This document shows, in pieces, positions 37,700 to 53,700 of a stretch of DNA of 64,000 nt. Positions within the stretch are counted from its first letter, which is position 1. Each line of letters opens with the position of its first letter. The position numbers were made by a program, and so were the translations under genes. The DNA is from Lamellibrachia columna (taxonomy: Eukaryota > Annelida > Polychaeta > Sabellida > Siboglinidae). The DNA lies in assembly GCA_963662155.1 (NCBI GenBank), contig OY759270.1, forward strand, positions 11,110,926-11,174,925, given 5' to 3'. The notes beneath the pieces were generated by a model. That model was not told where the DNA came from. It made no database searches and worked only from the letters and a program-made list of their open reading frames with translations.

Positions 37700-40600
37700 A
37701 CAAGGCTTTGTGTTGATGTAGACTAGGTGATTCATACTCATGGAGGAGCCAAGTGAGGGGAAACCTAGACTACCGCACATACCGACTTTAGACAAGGCTT
37801 TGTGTTGATGTAGACTAGGTGATTCATACACATGGTGGAGCCAAGTGACGGGAAACCTAGACTACCGCACATACCGACTTCAGACAAGGCTTTGTGTTGA
37901 CGTAGACTAGGTGATTCATACACATGGTGGAGCCAAGTGACGGGAAACCTAGACTACCGCACATACCGACTTTAGACAAGGCTTTGTGTTGAAGTAGACT
38001 AGGTGATTCATACAAATGGTGGAGCCAAGTGACGGGAAACCTAGACTACCGCACATACCGACTTTAGACAAGGCTTTGTGTTGATGTAGACTAGGTGATT
38101 CATACACATGGTAGAGCCAAGTGACGGGAAACCTAGACTTCCGCACATACCGACCCTAGACAAGGCTTTGTATTGATGTAGACTAGGTGATTCATACACA
38201 TGGTGGAGCCAAGTGACGGGAAACCTAGACTACCGCACATACCGACTTTAGACAAGACTTTGTGTTGATGTAGACTAGGTGATTCATACACATGGTGGAG
38301 CCAAGTGACGGGAAACCTAGACTACCGCACATACCGACTTCAGACAAGGCTTTGTGTTGACGTAGACTAGGTGATTCATACACGTGGTGGAGCCAAGTGA
38401 CGGGAATCCTAGACTACCGCACATATCGACTTTAGACAAGGCTTTGTGTTGATGTAGACTAGGTGATTCATACACGTGGTGGAGCCAAGTGACGGGAAAC
38501 CTAGACTTCCGCACATACCGACTTCAGACAAGGCTTTTTGTTGATGTAGACTAGGTGATTCATACACATGGTGGAGCCAAGTGACGGGGAACCTAGTCTA
38601 CCGCACATACAGACTTTAGACAAGGCTTTGTGTTGACGTAGACTAGGTGATTCATACACGTGGTGGAGCCAAGTGACGGGAAACCTAGACTACCGCACAT
38701 ACCGACTTTAGACAAGGCTTTGTGTTGATGTAGACTAGGTGATTCATACACATGGTGGAGCCAAGTGACGGGTAACCTAGACTACCGCACATACCGACTT
38801 TAGACAAGGCTTTGTGTTGATGTAGACTAGGTGATTCATACACATGGTGGAACCAAGTGACGGGAAACCTAGACTGCCGCACATACCGACTTCAGACAAG
38901 GCTTTTTGTTGATGTAGACTAGGTGATTCATACACATGGTGGAGCCAAGTGACGGGAAACCTAGTCTACCGCACATACAGACTTTAGACAAGGCTTTGTG
39001 TTGACGTAGACTAGGTGATTCATACACGTGGTGGAGCCAAGTGACGGGAAACCTAGACTACCGCACATAATGACTTTAGACAAGGTTTTGTTTTGACGTA
39101 GACTAGGTGATTCATACACGTGGTGGAGCCAAGTGACGGGAAACCTAGACTACCGCACATTCCGACTTCAGACAAGGCTTTGTGTTGATGTAGACTAGGT
39201 GATTCATAAACATGGTGGAGCCAAGTGACGGGAAACCTAGTCTACCGCACATACCTAATTTAGACAAGGCTTTGTGTTGACGTAGACTAGGTGATTCATA
39301 CACGTGGTGGAGCCAAGTGACGGGAAACCTAGACTACCGCACATACTGACTTCACACAAGGCTTTGTGTTGATGTAGTCTAGGTGATTCATACACATGGT
39401 GGAGCCAAGTGACGGGAAACCTAGACATCCGCACATATCGAACCTAGACAAGGCTTTGTATTGATATAGACTAGGTGATTTATACACATGGTGGAGCCAA
39501 GTGACGGGAAACCTAGACTACCACACATACCGACTTTAGACAAGGCTTTGAGTTGATGTAGACTAGGTGATTCATACACATGGTGGAGCCAAGTGACGGG
39601 AAACCTAGACTACCGCACATACCGACCCTAGACAAGGCTTTGTATTCATGTAGACTAGGTGATTCATACACATGGTGGAGCCAAGTGACGGGAAACCTAG
39701 ACTACCGCACATACCGACTTCAGACAAGGCTTTGTGTTGATGTAGACTAGGTGATTCATACTCATGGAGGAGCCAAGTGACGGGAAACCTAGACTACCGC
39801 ACATACCGACTTTAGACAAGGCTTTGTGTTGATGTAGACTAGGTGATTCATACACATGGTGGAGCCAAGTGACGGGAAACCTAGACTACCGCACATACCG
39901 ACTTTAGACAAGGCTTTGTGTTGATGTAGACTAGGTGATTCATATACATGGTGGAGCCAAGTGACGGGAAACCTAGACTACCGCACATACCGACTTCAGA
40001 CAAGGCTTTGTGTTGAAGTAGACTAGGTGATTCATACACATGGTGGAGCCAAGTGACGGGAAACCTAGACTACCGCACATACCGACTTTAGACAAGGCTT
40101 TGTGTTGAAGTAGACTAGGTGATTCATACAAATGGTGGAGCCAAGTGACGGGAAACCTAGACTACCGCACATACCGACTTTAGACAAGGCTTTGTGTTGA
40201 TGTAGACTAGGTGATTCATACACATGGTAGAGCCAAGTGACGGGAAACCTAGACTTCCGCACATACCGACCCTAGACAAGGCTTTGTATTGATGTAGACT
40301 AGGTGATTCATACACATGGTGGAGCCAAGTGACGGGAAACCTAGACTACCGCTCATACCGACTTTAGACAAGACTTTGTGTTGATGTAGACTAGGTGATT
40401 CATACACATGGTGGAGCCAAGTGACGGGAAACCTAGACTACCGCACATACCGACTTCAGACAAGGCTTTGTGTTGACGTAGACTAGGTGATTCATACACG
40501 TGGTGGAGCCAAGTGACGGGAATCCTAGACTACCGCACATATCGACTTTAGACAAGGCTTTGTGTTGATGTAGACTAGGTGATTCATACACGTGGTGGAG

Positions 40601-41930
40601 CCAAGTGACGGGAAACCTAGACTTCCGCACATACCGACTTCAGACAAGGCTTTTTGTTGATGTAGACTAGGTGATTCATACACATGGTGGAGCCAAGTGA
40701 CGGGAAACCTAGTCTACCGCACATACAGACTTTAGACAAGGCTTTGTGTTGACGTAGACTAGGTGATTCATACACGTGGTGGAGCCAAGTGACGGGAAAC
40801 CTAGACTACCGCACATACCGACTTTAGACAAGGCTTTGTGTTGATGTAGACTAGGTGATTCATACACATGGTGGAGCCAAGTGACGGGTAACCTAGACTA
40901 CCGCACATACCGACTTTAGACAAGGCTTTGTGTTGATGTAGACTAGGTGATTCATACACATGGTGGAACCAAGTGACGGGAAACCTAGACTACCGCACAT
41001 ACCGACTTCAGACAAGGCTTTTTGTTGATGTAGACTAGGTGATTCATACACATGGTGGAGCCAAGTGACGGGAAACCTAGTCTACCGCACATACAGACTT
41101 TAGACAAGGCTTTGTGTTGACGTAGACTAGGTGATTCATACACGTGGTGGAGCCAAGTGACGGGAAACCTAGACTACCGCACATACCGACTTTAGACAAG
41201 GTTTTGTGTTGACGTAGACTAGGTGATTCATACACGTGGTGGAGCCAAGTGACGGGAAACCTAGACTACCGCACATTCCGACTTCAGACAAGGCTTTGTG
41301 TTGATGTAGACTAGGTGATTCATAAACATGGTGGAGCCAAGTGACGGGAAACCTAGTCTACCGCACATACCGAATTTAGACAAGGCTTTGTGTTGACGTA
41401 GACTAGGTGATTCATACACGTGGTGGAGCCAAGTGACGGGAAACCTAGACTACCGCACATACTGACTTCACACAAGGCTTTGTGTTGATGTAGTCTAGGT
41501 GATTCATACACATGGTGGAGCCAAGTGACGGGAAACCTAGACATCCGCACATATCGAACCTAGACAAGGCTTTGTATTGATATAGACTAGGTGATTTATA
41601 CACATGGTGGAGCCAAGTGACGGGAAACCTAGACTACCACACATACCGACTTTAGACAAGGCTTTGAGTTGATGTAGACTAGGTGATTCATACACATGGT
41701 GGAGCCAAGTGACGGAAAACCTAGACTACCGCACATACCGATCCTAGACAAGGCTTTGTATTCATGTAGACTAGGTGATTCATACACATGGTGGAGCCAA
41801 GTGACGGGAAACCTAGAATACCGCACATACCGACTTTAGACAAGGCTTTGTGTTGACGTAGACTAGGTGATTCATACTCATGGAGGAGCCAAGTGACGGG
41901 AAACCTAGACTACCGCACATACCGACTTTA
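37700..41930. repeat. Tandem block duplication of 2,116 bp (23 monomers)
   Basis: Distinctive monomers recur at exactly 2,116 bp: the TCCGCACATACCGACC type (38,140 and 40,256), GGAATCCTAGAC (38,404 and 40,520), the CATCCGCACATATCGAACC type (39,421 and 41,537) and ACCACACATACC (39,520 and 41,636). Related versions appear again from 47.7 kb on, so this is a family of higher-order repeats. Boundaries are approximate. Confidence 0.8.
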
Positions 41931-44239
41931 GACAAGGCTTTGTGTTGATGTAGACTAGGTGATTCATACTCATGGTGGAGTCAAGTGACGGGAAACCTAG
42001 ACTACCGCACATACCGACTTTAGACAAGGCTTTGTGTTGAAGTAGACTAGGTGATTCATACACATGGTGGAGCCAAATGACGGGAAACCTAGAGTACTGC
42101 ACATACCGACTTTAGACAAGGCTTTGTGTTGACGTAGACTAGGTGATTCATACACATGGTGGAGCCAAGTGACGGGAAACCTAGACTACCGAACATACCG
42201 ACTTTAGACAAGGCTTTGTGTTGACGTAGATTAGGTGATTCATACACGTGGTGGAGCCAAGTGACGGGAAACCTAGACTACCGCACATACCGACTTCAGA
42301 CAAGGCTTTGTGTTGATGTAGACTAGGTGAATCATACACATGGTGGAGCCAAGTGACGGGAAACCTAGACTACCGCACATACCGACTTTAGACAAGGCTT
42401 TGTATTGATGTAGACTAGGTGATTCATACACATGGAGGAGCCAAGTGACGGGAAACCTAGACTACCGAACATATCGACTTTAGACAAGGCTTTGTGTTGA
42501 TGTAGACAAGGTGATTCATACACATGGCGGAGCCAAATGACGGGAAACCTAGACTACTGCACATATCGACTTTAGACAAGGCTTTGTGTTGATGTAGACT
42601 AGGTGATTCATACACGTGGTGGAGCCAAGTGACGGGAAACCTAGACTACCGCACATACCGACTTTAGACAAGGCTTTGTGTTGACGTAGACTAGGTGATT
42701 CAAACACGTGGTGGAGCCAAGTGACGGGAAACTTAGACTACCGCACATACCGACTTTAGACAAGGCTTTGTATTGATGTAGACTAGGTGATTCATACCCA
42801 TGGAGGAGCCAAGTGACGGGAAACCTAGACTACCGAACATATCGACTTTAGACAAGGCTTTGTGTTGATGTAGACTAGGTTATTCATACACATGGCGGAG
42901 CCAAGTGACGGGAAACCTAGACTACTGCACATATCGACTTTAGACAAGGCTTTGTGTTTATGTAGACTAGGTGATTCATACACATGGTGGAGCCAAGTGA
43001 CGGGAAACCTAGACTACCGCACATACCGACTTCAGACAAGGCTTTGTGTTGATGTAGACTAGGTGATTCTTACATATGGTGGAGCCAATTGACGGGAAAC
43101 CTAGACTACCGCACATACCGACTTTAGACAAGGCTTTGTGTTGACGTAGACTAGGTGATTCATACACGTGGTGGAGCCAAGTGACGGGAAACCTAGACTA
43201 CCGCACATACCGACTTCAGTCAAGGCTTTGTGTTGATGTAGACTAGGTGATTCATACTCGTGGTGGAGCCAAGTGACGGGAAACCTAGACTACCGCACAT
43301 ACCGACTTTAGACAAGGCTTTGTGTTGACGTAGACTAGGTGATTCATACACATGGTGGAGCCAAGTGACAGGAAACCTAGACTACCGCACATACCGACTT
43401 CAGACAAGGCTTTGTGTTGATGTAGACTAGGTGATTCTTACATATGGTGGAGCCAAGTGACGGGAAACCTAGACTACCGCACATACCGACTTTAGACAAG
43501 GCTTTGTGTTGATGTAGACTAGGTGATTCATACACATGGTGGAGCCAAGTGACGGGAAACCTAGACTACCGCACATACCGACTTTAGACAAGGCTTTGTG
43601 TTGATGTAGACTAGGTGATTCATACACATGGTGGAGCCAAGTGACGGGAAACCTAGACTACCGCACATACCGATTTTAGACAAGGCTTTGTGTTGATGTA
43701 GACTAGGTGATTCATACACATGGTGGAGCCAAGTGACGGGAAACCTAGACTACCGCACATACCGACTTCAGACAAGGCTTTGTGTGATGTAGACTAGGTG
43801 ATTCATACTCGTGGTGGAGCCAAGTGACGGGAAACCTAGACTACCGCACATACCGACTTCAGACAAGGCTTTGTGTTGATGTAGACTAGGTGATTCATAT
43901 TCATGGAGGAGCCAAGTGACGGGAAACCTAGACTACCGCACATACCTACTTTAGACAAGGCTTTGTGTTGACGTAGACTAGGTGATTCATACAAATGGTG
44001 GAGCCAAGTGACGGGAAACCTAGACTACCGCACATACCGACTTCAGACAAGGCTTTGTGCTGATGTAGACTAGGTGATACTTACATATGGTGGAGCCAAT
44101 TGACGGGAAACCTAGACTACCGCACATACCGACTTTAGACAAGGCTTTGTGTTGAAGTAGAGTAGGTGATTCATACACATGGTGGAGCCAATTGACGGGA
44201 AACCTAGACTACCGCACATACCGACTTTAGACAAGGCTT

Positions 44240-46450
44240 TGTGTTGATGTAGACTAGGTGATTCATACACGTGGTGGAGCCAAGTGACGGGAAACGTAGA
44301 CTACCGCACATACCGCCTTTAGACAAGGCTTTGTGTTGATGTAGACTAGGTGATTCATTCACATGGTGGAGCCAAGTGACGGGAAACCTAAGCTACCGCA
44401 CATACCGACTTTAGACAAGGCTTTGTATTGATGTAGACTAGGTGATTCATACTCGTGGTGGAGCCAAGTGACGGGAAACCTAGACTACCGCACATACCGA
44501 CTTCAGACAAGGCTTTGTGTTGACGTAGACTAGGTGATTCATACTCGTGGTGGAGCCAATTGACGGGAAACCTAGACTACCGCACATACCGACTTTAGAC
44601 AAGGCTTTGTGTTGACGTAGACTAGGTGATTCATACTCGTGGTGGAGCCAATTGACGGGAAACCTAGACTACCGCACATACCGACTTCAGACAAGGCTTT
44701 GTGTTGACGTAGACTAGGTGATTCATACTCGTGGTGGAGCCAATTGACGGGAAACCTAGACTACCGCACATACCGACTTCAGACAAGGCTTTGTGTTGAC
44801 GTAGACTAGGTGATTCGTACACATGGTGGAGCCAAGTGACGGGAAACCTAGACTACCGCACATACCGACTTTAGACAAGGCTTTGTGTTGATGTAGACTA
44901 GGTGATTCATACTCATGGTGGAGCCAAGTGACGGGAAACCTAGACTACCGCACATACCGACTTCAGACAAGGCTTTGTGTTGACGTAGACTAGGTGATTC
45001 ATACTCATGGTGGAGCCAAGTGACGGGAAACCTAGACTACCGCACATACCGACTTCAGACAAGGCTTTGTGTTGACGTAGACTAGGTGATTCATACAAAT
45101 GGTGGAGTCAAGTGACGGGAAACCTAGACTACCGCACATACCGACTTTAGACAAGGCTTTGCATTGACGTAGACTAAGTGATTCATACACGTGGTGGAGC
45201 CAAATGAAAGGAAACCTAGACTACCGCACATACCGACTTCAGACAAGGCTTTGTGTTTACCTAGACTAGGTGATTCATACTCATGGTGGAGTCAAGTGAC
45301 GGGAAACCTAGACTACCGCACATACCGACTTCATACAAGCCTTTGTGTTGATGTAGACTAGGTGATTCATACACGTGGTGGAGCCAAGTGACGGGAAACG
45401 TAGACTACCGCACATACCGCCTTTAGACAAGGCTTTGTGTTGATGTAGACTAGGTGATTCATTCACATGGTGGAGCCAAGTGACGGGAAACCTAAGCTAC
45501 CGCACATACCGACTTTAGACAAGGCTTTGTATTGATGTAGACTAGGTGATTCATACTCGTGGTGGAGCCAAGTGACGGGAAACCTAGACTACCGCACATA
45601 CCGACTTCAGACAAGGCTTTGTGTTGACGTAGACTAGGTGATTCATACTCGTGGTGGAGCCAATTGACGGGAAACCTAGACTACCGCACATACCGACTTT
45701 AGACAAGGCTTTGTGTTGACGTAGACTAGGTGATTCATACTCGTGGTGGAGCCAATTGACGGGAAACCTAGACTACCGCACATACCGACTTCAGACAAGG
45801 CTTTGTGTTGACCTAGACTAGGTGATTCATACTCGTGGTGGAGCCAATTGACGGGAAACCTAGACTACCGCACATACCGACTTCAGACAAGGCTTTGTGT
45901 TGACGTAGACTAGGTGATTCGTACACATGGTGGAGCCAAGTGACGGGAAACCTAGACTACCGCACATACCGACTTTAGACAAGGCTTTGTGTTGATGTAG
46001 ACTAGGTGATTCATACTCATGGTGGAGCCAAGTGACGGGAAACCTAGACTACCGCACATACCGACTTCAGACAAGGCTTTGTGTTGACGTAGACTAGGTG
46101 ATTCATACTCATGGTGGAGCCAAGTGACGGGAAACCTAGACTACCGCACATACCGACTTCAGACAAGGCTTTGTGTTGACGTAGACTAGGTGATTCATAC
46201 AAATGGTGGAGTCAAGTGACGGGAAACCTAGACTACCGCACATACCGACTTTAGACAAGGCTTTGCATTGACGTAGACTAAGTGATTCATACACGTGGTG
46301 GAGCCAAGTGAAAGGAAACCTAGACTACCGCACATACCGACTTCAGACAAGGCTTTGTGTTTACCTAGACTAGGTGATTCATACTCATGGTGGAGTCAAG
46401 TGACGGGAAACCTAGACTACCGCACATACCGACTTCATACAAGCCTTTGT
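44240..46450. repeat. Tandem block duplication of 1,104 bp (12 monomers)
   Basis: The GAAACGTAGACTACC plus CATACCGCC monomer occurs at 44,291 and 45,395, and the CATACAAGCC variant near 45,333 and 46,437, both 1,104 bp (12 x 92) apart. Intervening monomers match in order, with a few private differences. Confidence 0.8.
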
Positions 46451-49400
46451 GTTGACGTAGACTAGGTGATTCATACAAATGGTGGAGCCAAGTGACGGGA
46501 AACCTAGACTACCGCACATACCGACTTCAGACAAGGCTTTGTGTTGACGTAGACTAGGTGATTCATACACGTGGTGGAGCCAAGTGACGGGAAACCTAGA
46601 CTAACGCACATACCGACTTCAGACAAGGCTTTGTGTTGATGTAGACTAGGTGATTCATACACATGGTGGAGCCAATTGACGGGAAACCTAGACTACTGCA
46701 CATACCGACTTTAGACAAGGCTTTGTGTTGACGTAGACTAGGTGATTTATACACATTGTGGAGCCAATTGACGGGAAACCTAGACTACCGCACATACCGA
46801 CTTTAGACAAGGCTTTGTGTTGACGTAGACTAGGTGATTCATACACATGGTGGAGCCAAGTGACGGGAAACCTAGACTACCGCACATACCGACTTTAGAC
46901 AAGGCTTTGTGTTGATGTAGAATAGGTGATTCATACACATGGTGGAGCCAAGTGAAGGGAAACCTAGACTACCGCACATACCGACTTTAGACAAGGCTTT
47001 GTGTTGATGTAGACTAGGTGATTCATACTCATGGTGGAGTCAAGTGACGGGAAACCTAGACTACCGCACATACCGACTTTAGACAAGGCTTTGTGTTGAC
47101 GTAGACTAGGTGATTCATACTCATGGAGGAGCCAAGTGACGGGAAACCTAGACTACCGCACATACCGACTTTAGACAAGGCTTTGTGTTGATGTAGACTA
47201 GGTGATTCATACTCATGGTGGAGTCAAGTGACGGGAAACCTAGACTACCGCACGTACCGACTTTAGACAAGGCTTTGTGTTGAAGTAGACTAGGTGATTC
47301 ATACTCGTGGTGGAGCCAAGTGACGGGAAACCTAGACTACCGCACATACCGACTTCAGACAAGGCTTTGTGTTGATGTAGACTAGGTGATTCATACTCTT
47401 GGAGGAGCCAAGTGACGGGAAACCTAGACTACCGCACATACCGACTTTAGACAAGGCTTTGTGTTGATGTAGACTAGGTGATTCATACACATGGTGGAGC
47501 CAAGTGACGGGAAACCTAGACTACCGCACATACCGACTTTAGACAAGGCTTTGTGTTGATGTAGACTAGGTGATTCATACACATGGTGGAGCCAAGTGAC
47601 GGGAAACCTAGACTACCGCACATACCGACTTCAGACAAGGCTTTGTGTTGATGTAGACTAGGTGATTCATACACATGGTGGAGCCAAGTGACGGGAAACC
47701 TAGACTACCGCACATACCGACTTTAGACAAGGCTTTGTGTTGAAGTAGACTAGGTGATTCATACAAATGGTGGAGCCAAGTGACGGGAAACCTAGACTAC
47801 CGCACATACCGACTTTAGACAAGGCTTTGTGTTGATGTAGACTAGGTGATTCATACACATGGTAGAGCCAAGTGACGGGAAACCTAGACTTCCGCACATA
47901 CCGACCCTAGACAAGGCTTTGTATTGATGTAGACTAGGTGATTCATACACATGGTGGAGCCAAGTGACGGGAAACCTAGACTACCGCACATACCGACTTT
48001 AGACAAGACTTTGTGTTGATGTAGACTAGGTGATTCATACACATGGTGGAGCCAAGTGACGGGAAACCTAGACTACCGCACATACCGACTTCAGAGAAGG
48101 CTTTGTGTTGACGTAGACTAGGTGATTCATACACGTGGTGGAGCCAAGTGACGGGAATCCTAGACTACCGCACATATCGACTTTAGACAAGGCTTTGTGT
48201 TGATGTAGACTAGGTGATTCATACACGTGGTGGAGCCAAATGACGGGAAACCTAGACTTCCGCACATACCGACTTCAGACAAGGCTTTTTGTTGATGTAG
48301 ACTAGGTGATTCATACACATGGTGGAGCCAAGTGACGGGAAACCTAGTCTACCGCACATACAGACTTTAGACAAGGCTTTGTGTTGACGTAGACTAGGTG
48401 ATTCATACACGTGGTGGAGCCAAGTGACGGGAAACCTAGACTACCGCACATACCGACTTTAGACAAGGCTTTGTGTTGATGTAGACTAGGTGATTCATAC
48501 ACATGGTGGAGCCAAGTGACGGGTAACCTAGACTACCGCACATACCGACTTTAGACAAGGCTTTGTGTTGATGTAGACTAGGTGATTCATACACATGGTG
48601 GAACCAAGTGACGGGAAACCTAGACTACCGCACATACCGACTTCAGACAAGGCTTTTTGTTGATGTAGACTAGGTGATTCATACACATGGTGGAGCCAAG
48701 TGACGGGAAACCTAGTCTACCGCACATACAGACTTTAGACAAGGCTTTGTGTTTATGTAGACTAGGTGATTCATACACGTGGTGGAGCCAAGTGACGGGA
48801 AACCTAGACTACCGCACATTCCGACTTCAGACAAGGCTTTGTGTTGATGTAGACTAGGTGATTCATAAACATGGTGGAGCCAAGTGACGGGAAACCTAGT
48901 CTACCGCACATACCGAATTTAGACAAGGCTTTGTGTTGACGTAGACTAGGTGATTCATACACGTGGTGGAGCCAAGTGACGGGAAACCTAGACTACCGCA
49001 CATACTGACTTCACACAAGGCTTTGTGTTGATGTAGTCTAGGTGATTCATACACATGGTGGAGCCAAGTGACGGGAAACCTAGACATCCGCACATATCGA
49101 ACCTAGACAAGGCTTTGTATTGATATAGACTAGGTGATTTATACACATGGTGGAGCCAAGTGACGTGAAACCTAGACTACCACACATACCGAGTTTAGAC
49201 AAGGTTTGAGTTGATGTAGACTAGGTGATTCATACACATGGTGGAGCCAAGTGACGGGAAACCTAGACTACCGCACATACCGACCCTAGACAAGGCTTTG
49301 TATTCATGTAGACTAGGTGATTCATACACATGGTGGAGCCAAGTGACGGGAAACCTAGACTACCGCACATACCGACTTTAGACAAGGCTTTGTGTTGACG

Positions 49401-50734
49401 TAGACTAGGTGATTCATACTCATGGAGGAGCCAAGTGACGGGAAACCTAGACTACCGCACATACCGACTTTAGACAAGGCTTTGTGTTGATGTAGACTAG
49501 GTGATTCATACTCATGGTGGAGTCAAGTGACGGGAAACCTAGACTACCGCACATACCGACTTTAGACAAGGCTTTGTGTTGAAGTAGACTAGGTGATTCA
49601 TACACATGGTGGAGCCAAGTGACGGGAAACCTAGACTACCGCACATACCGACTTTAGACAAGGCTTTGTGTTGACGTAGACTAGGTGATTCATACAAATG
49701 GTGGAGCCAAGTGACGGGAAACCTAGACTACCGCACATACCGACTTTAGACAAGGCTTTGTGTTGATGTAGACTAGGTGATTCATACACATGGTAGAGCC
49801 AAGTGACGGGAAACCTAGACTTCCGCACATACCGACTTTAGACAAGGTTTTGTGTTGACGTAGACTAGGTGATTCATACACGTGGTGGAGCCAAGTGACG
49901 GGAAACCTAGACTACCGCACATTCCGACTTCAGACAAGGCTTTGTGTTGATGTAGACTAGGTGATTCATAAACATGGTGGAGCCAAGTGACGGGAAACCT
50001 AGTCTACCGCACATACCGAATTTAGACCAGGCTTTGTGTTGACATAGACTAGGTGATTCATACACGTGGTGGAGCCAAGTGACGGGAAACCTAGACTACC
50101 GCACATACTGACTTCACACAAGGCTTTGTGTTGATGTAGTCTAGGTGATTCATACACATGGTGGAGCCAAGTGACGGGAAACCTAGACTTCCGCACATAT
50201 CGAACCTAGACAAGGCTTTGTATTGATATAGACTAGGTGATTTATACACATGGTGGAGCCAAGTGACGGGAAACCTAGACTACCACACATACCGACTTTA
50301 GACAAGGCTTTGAGTTGATGTAGACTAGGTGATTCATACACATGGTGGAGCCTAGTGACGGGAAACCTAGAGTACCGCACATACCGACCCTAGACAAGGC
50401 TTTGTATTGATGTAGACTAGGTGATTCATACACATGGTGGAGCCAAGTGACGGGAAACCTAGACTACCGCACATACCGACTTTAGACAAGGCTTTGTGTT
50501 GACGTAGACTAGGTGATTCATACTCATGGAGGAGCCAAGTGACGGGAAACCTAGACTACCGCACATACCGACTTTAGACAAGGCTTTGTGTTGATGTAGA
50601 CTAGGTGATTCATACTCATGGTGGAGTCAAGTGACGGGAAACCTAGACTACCGCACATACCGACTTTAGACAAGGCTTTGTGTTGAAGTAGACTAGGTGA
50701 TTCATACACATGGTGGAGCCAAGTGACGGGAAAC

Positions 50735-53700
50735 CTAGACTACCGCACATACCGACTTTAGACAAGGCTTTGTGTTGACGTAGACTAGGTGATTCATACA
50801 AATGGTGGAGCCAAGTGACGGGAAACCTAGACTTCCGCACATACCGACTTTAGACAAGGCTTTGTGTTGATGTAGACTAGGTGATTTATACACATGGTAG
50901 AGCCAAGTGACGGGAAACCTAGACTTCCGCACATACCGACCCTAGACAAGGCTTTGTATTGATGTAGACTAGGTGATTCATACACATGGTGGAGCCAAGT
51001 GACGGGAAACCTAGACTACCGCACATACCGACTTTAGACAAGACTTTGTGTTGATGTAGACTAGGTGATTCATACACATGGTGGAGTCAAGTGACGGGAA
51101 ACCTAGACTACCGCACATACCTACTTCAGACAAGGCTTTGTGTTGACGTAGACTAGGTGATTCATACACGTGGTGGAGCCAAGTGACGGGAATCCTAGAC
51201 TACCGCACATATCGACTTTAGACAAGGCTTTGTGTTGATGTAGACTAGGTGATTCATACACGTGGTGGAGCCAAGTGACGGGAAACCTAGACTTCCGCAC
51301 ATAGCGACTTCAGACAAGGCTTTTTGTTGATGTAGACTAGGTGATTCATACACATGGTGGAGCCAAGTGACGGGAAACCTAGTCTACCGCACATACAGAC
51401 TTTAGACAAGGCTTTGTGTTGACGTAGACTATGTGATTCATACACGTGGTGGAGCCAAGTGACGGGAAACCTAGACTACCGCACATACCGACTTTAGACA
51501 AGGCTTTGTGTTGATGTAGACTAGGTGATTCATACACATGGTGGAGCCAAGTGACGGGTAACCTAGACTACCGCACATACCGACTTTAGACAAGGCTTTG
51601 TGTTGATGTAGACTAGGTGATTCATACACATGGTGGAACCAAGTGACGGGAAACCTAGACTACCGCACATACCGACTTCAGACAAGGCTTTTTGTTGATG
51701 TAGACTAGGTGATTCATACACATGGTGGAGCCAAGTGACGGGAAACCTAGTCCACCGCACATACAGACTTTAGACAAGGCTTTGTGTTGACGTAGACTAG
51801 GTGATTCATACACGTGGTGGAGCCAAGTGACGGGAAACCTAGACTACCGCACATACCGACTTTAGACAAGGTTTTGTGTTGACGTAGACTAGGTGATTCA
51901 TACACGTGGTGGAGCCAAGTGACGGGAAACCTAGACTACCGCACATTCCGACTTCAGACAAGGCTTTGTGTTGATGTAGACTAGGTGATTCATAAACATG
52001 GTGGAGCCAAGTGACGGGAAACCTAGTCTACCGCACATACCGAATTTAGACAAGGCTTTGTGTTGACGTAGACTAGGTGATTCATACACGTAGTGGAGCC
52101 AAGTGACGGGAAACCTAGACTACCGCACATACTGACTTCACACAAGGCTTTGTGTTGATGTAGTCTAGGTGATTCATACACATGGTGGAGCCAAGTGACG
52201 GGAAACCTAGACTTCCGCACATATCGAACCTAGACAAGGCTTTGTATTGATATAGACTAGTTGATTTATACACATGGTGGAGCCAAATGACGGGAAACCT
52301 AGACTACCACACATACCGACTTTAGACAAGGCTTTGAGTTGATGTAGACTAGGTGATTCATACACATGGTGGAGTCAAGTGACGGGAAACCTAGACTACC
52401 GCACATACCGACCCTAGACAAGGCTTTGTATTGATGTAGACTAGGTGATTCATACACATGGTGGAGCCAAGTGACGGGAAACCTAGACTACCGCACATAC
52501 CGACTTTAGACAAGGCTTTGTGTTGACGTAGACTAGGTGATTCATACAAATGGTGGAGCCAAGTGATGGGAAACCTAGACTACCGCACATACCGACTTTA
52601 GACAAGGCTTTGTGTTGATGTAGACTAGGTGATTCATACACATGGTAGAGCCAAGTGACGGGAAACCTAGACTTCCGCACATACCGACCCTAGACAAGGC
52701 TTTGTATTGATGTAGACTAGGTGATTCATACACATGGTGGAGCCAAGTGACGGGAAACCTAGACTACCGCACATACCGACTTTAGACAAGACTTTGTGTT
52801 GATGTAGACTAGGTGATTCATACACATTGTGGAGCCAAGTGACGGGAAACCTAGACTACCGCACATACCGACTTCAGACAAGGCTTTGTGTTGACGTAGA
52901 CTAGGTGATTCATACACGTGGTGGAGCCAAGTGACTGGAATCCTAGACTACCGCACATATCGACTTTAGACAAGGCTTTGTGTTGACGTAGACTATGTGA
53001 TTCATACACGTGGTGGAGCCAAGTGACGGGAAACCTAGACTACCGCACATACCGACTTTAGACAAGGCTTTGTGTTGATGTAGACTAGGTGATTCATACA
53101 CATGGTGGAGCCAAGTGACGGGTAACCTAGACTACCGCACATACCGACTTTAGACAAGGCTTTGTGTTGATGTAGACTAGGTGATTCATACACATGGTGG
53201 AACCAAGTGACGGGAAACCTAGACTACCGCACATACCGACTTCAGACAAGGCTTTTTGTTGATGTAGACTAGGTGATTTATACACAAGGTGGAGCCTAGT
53301 GACGGGAAACCTAGTCTACCGCACATACAGACTTTAGACAAGGCTTTGTGTTGACGTAGACTAGGTGATTCATACACGTGGTGGAGCCAAGTGACGGGAA
53401 ACCTAGACTACCGCACATACCGACTTTAGACAAGGTTTTGTGTTGACGTAGACTAGGTGATTCATACACGTGGTGGATCCAAGTGACGGGAAACCTAGAC
53501 TATCGCACATTCCGACTTCAGACAAGGCTTTTTGTTGATGTAGACTAGGTGATTCATAAACATGGTGGAGCCAAGTGACGGGAAACCTAGTCTACCGCAC
53601 ATACCGAATTTAGACAAGGCTTTGTGTTGACGTAGACTAGGTGATTCATACACGTGGTGGAGCCAAGTGACGGGAAACCTAGACTACCGCACATACTGAC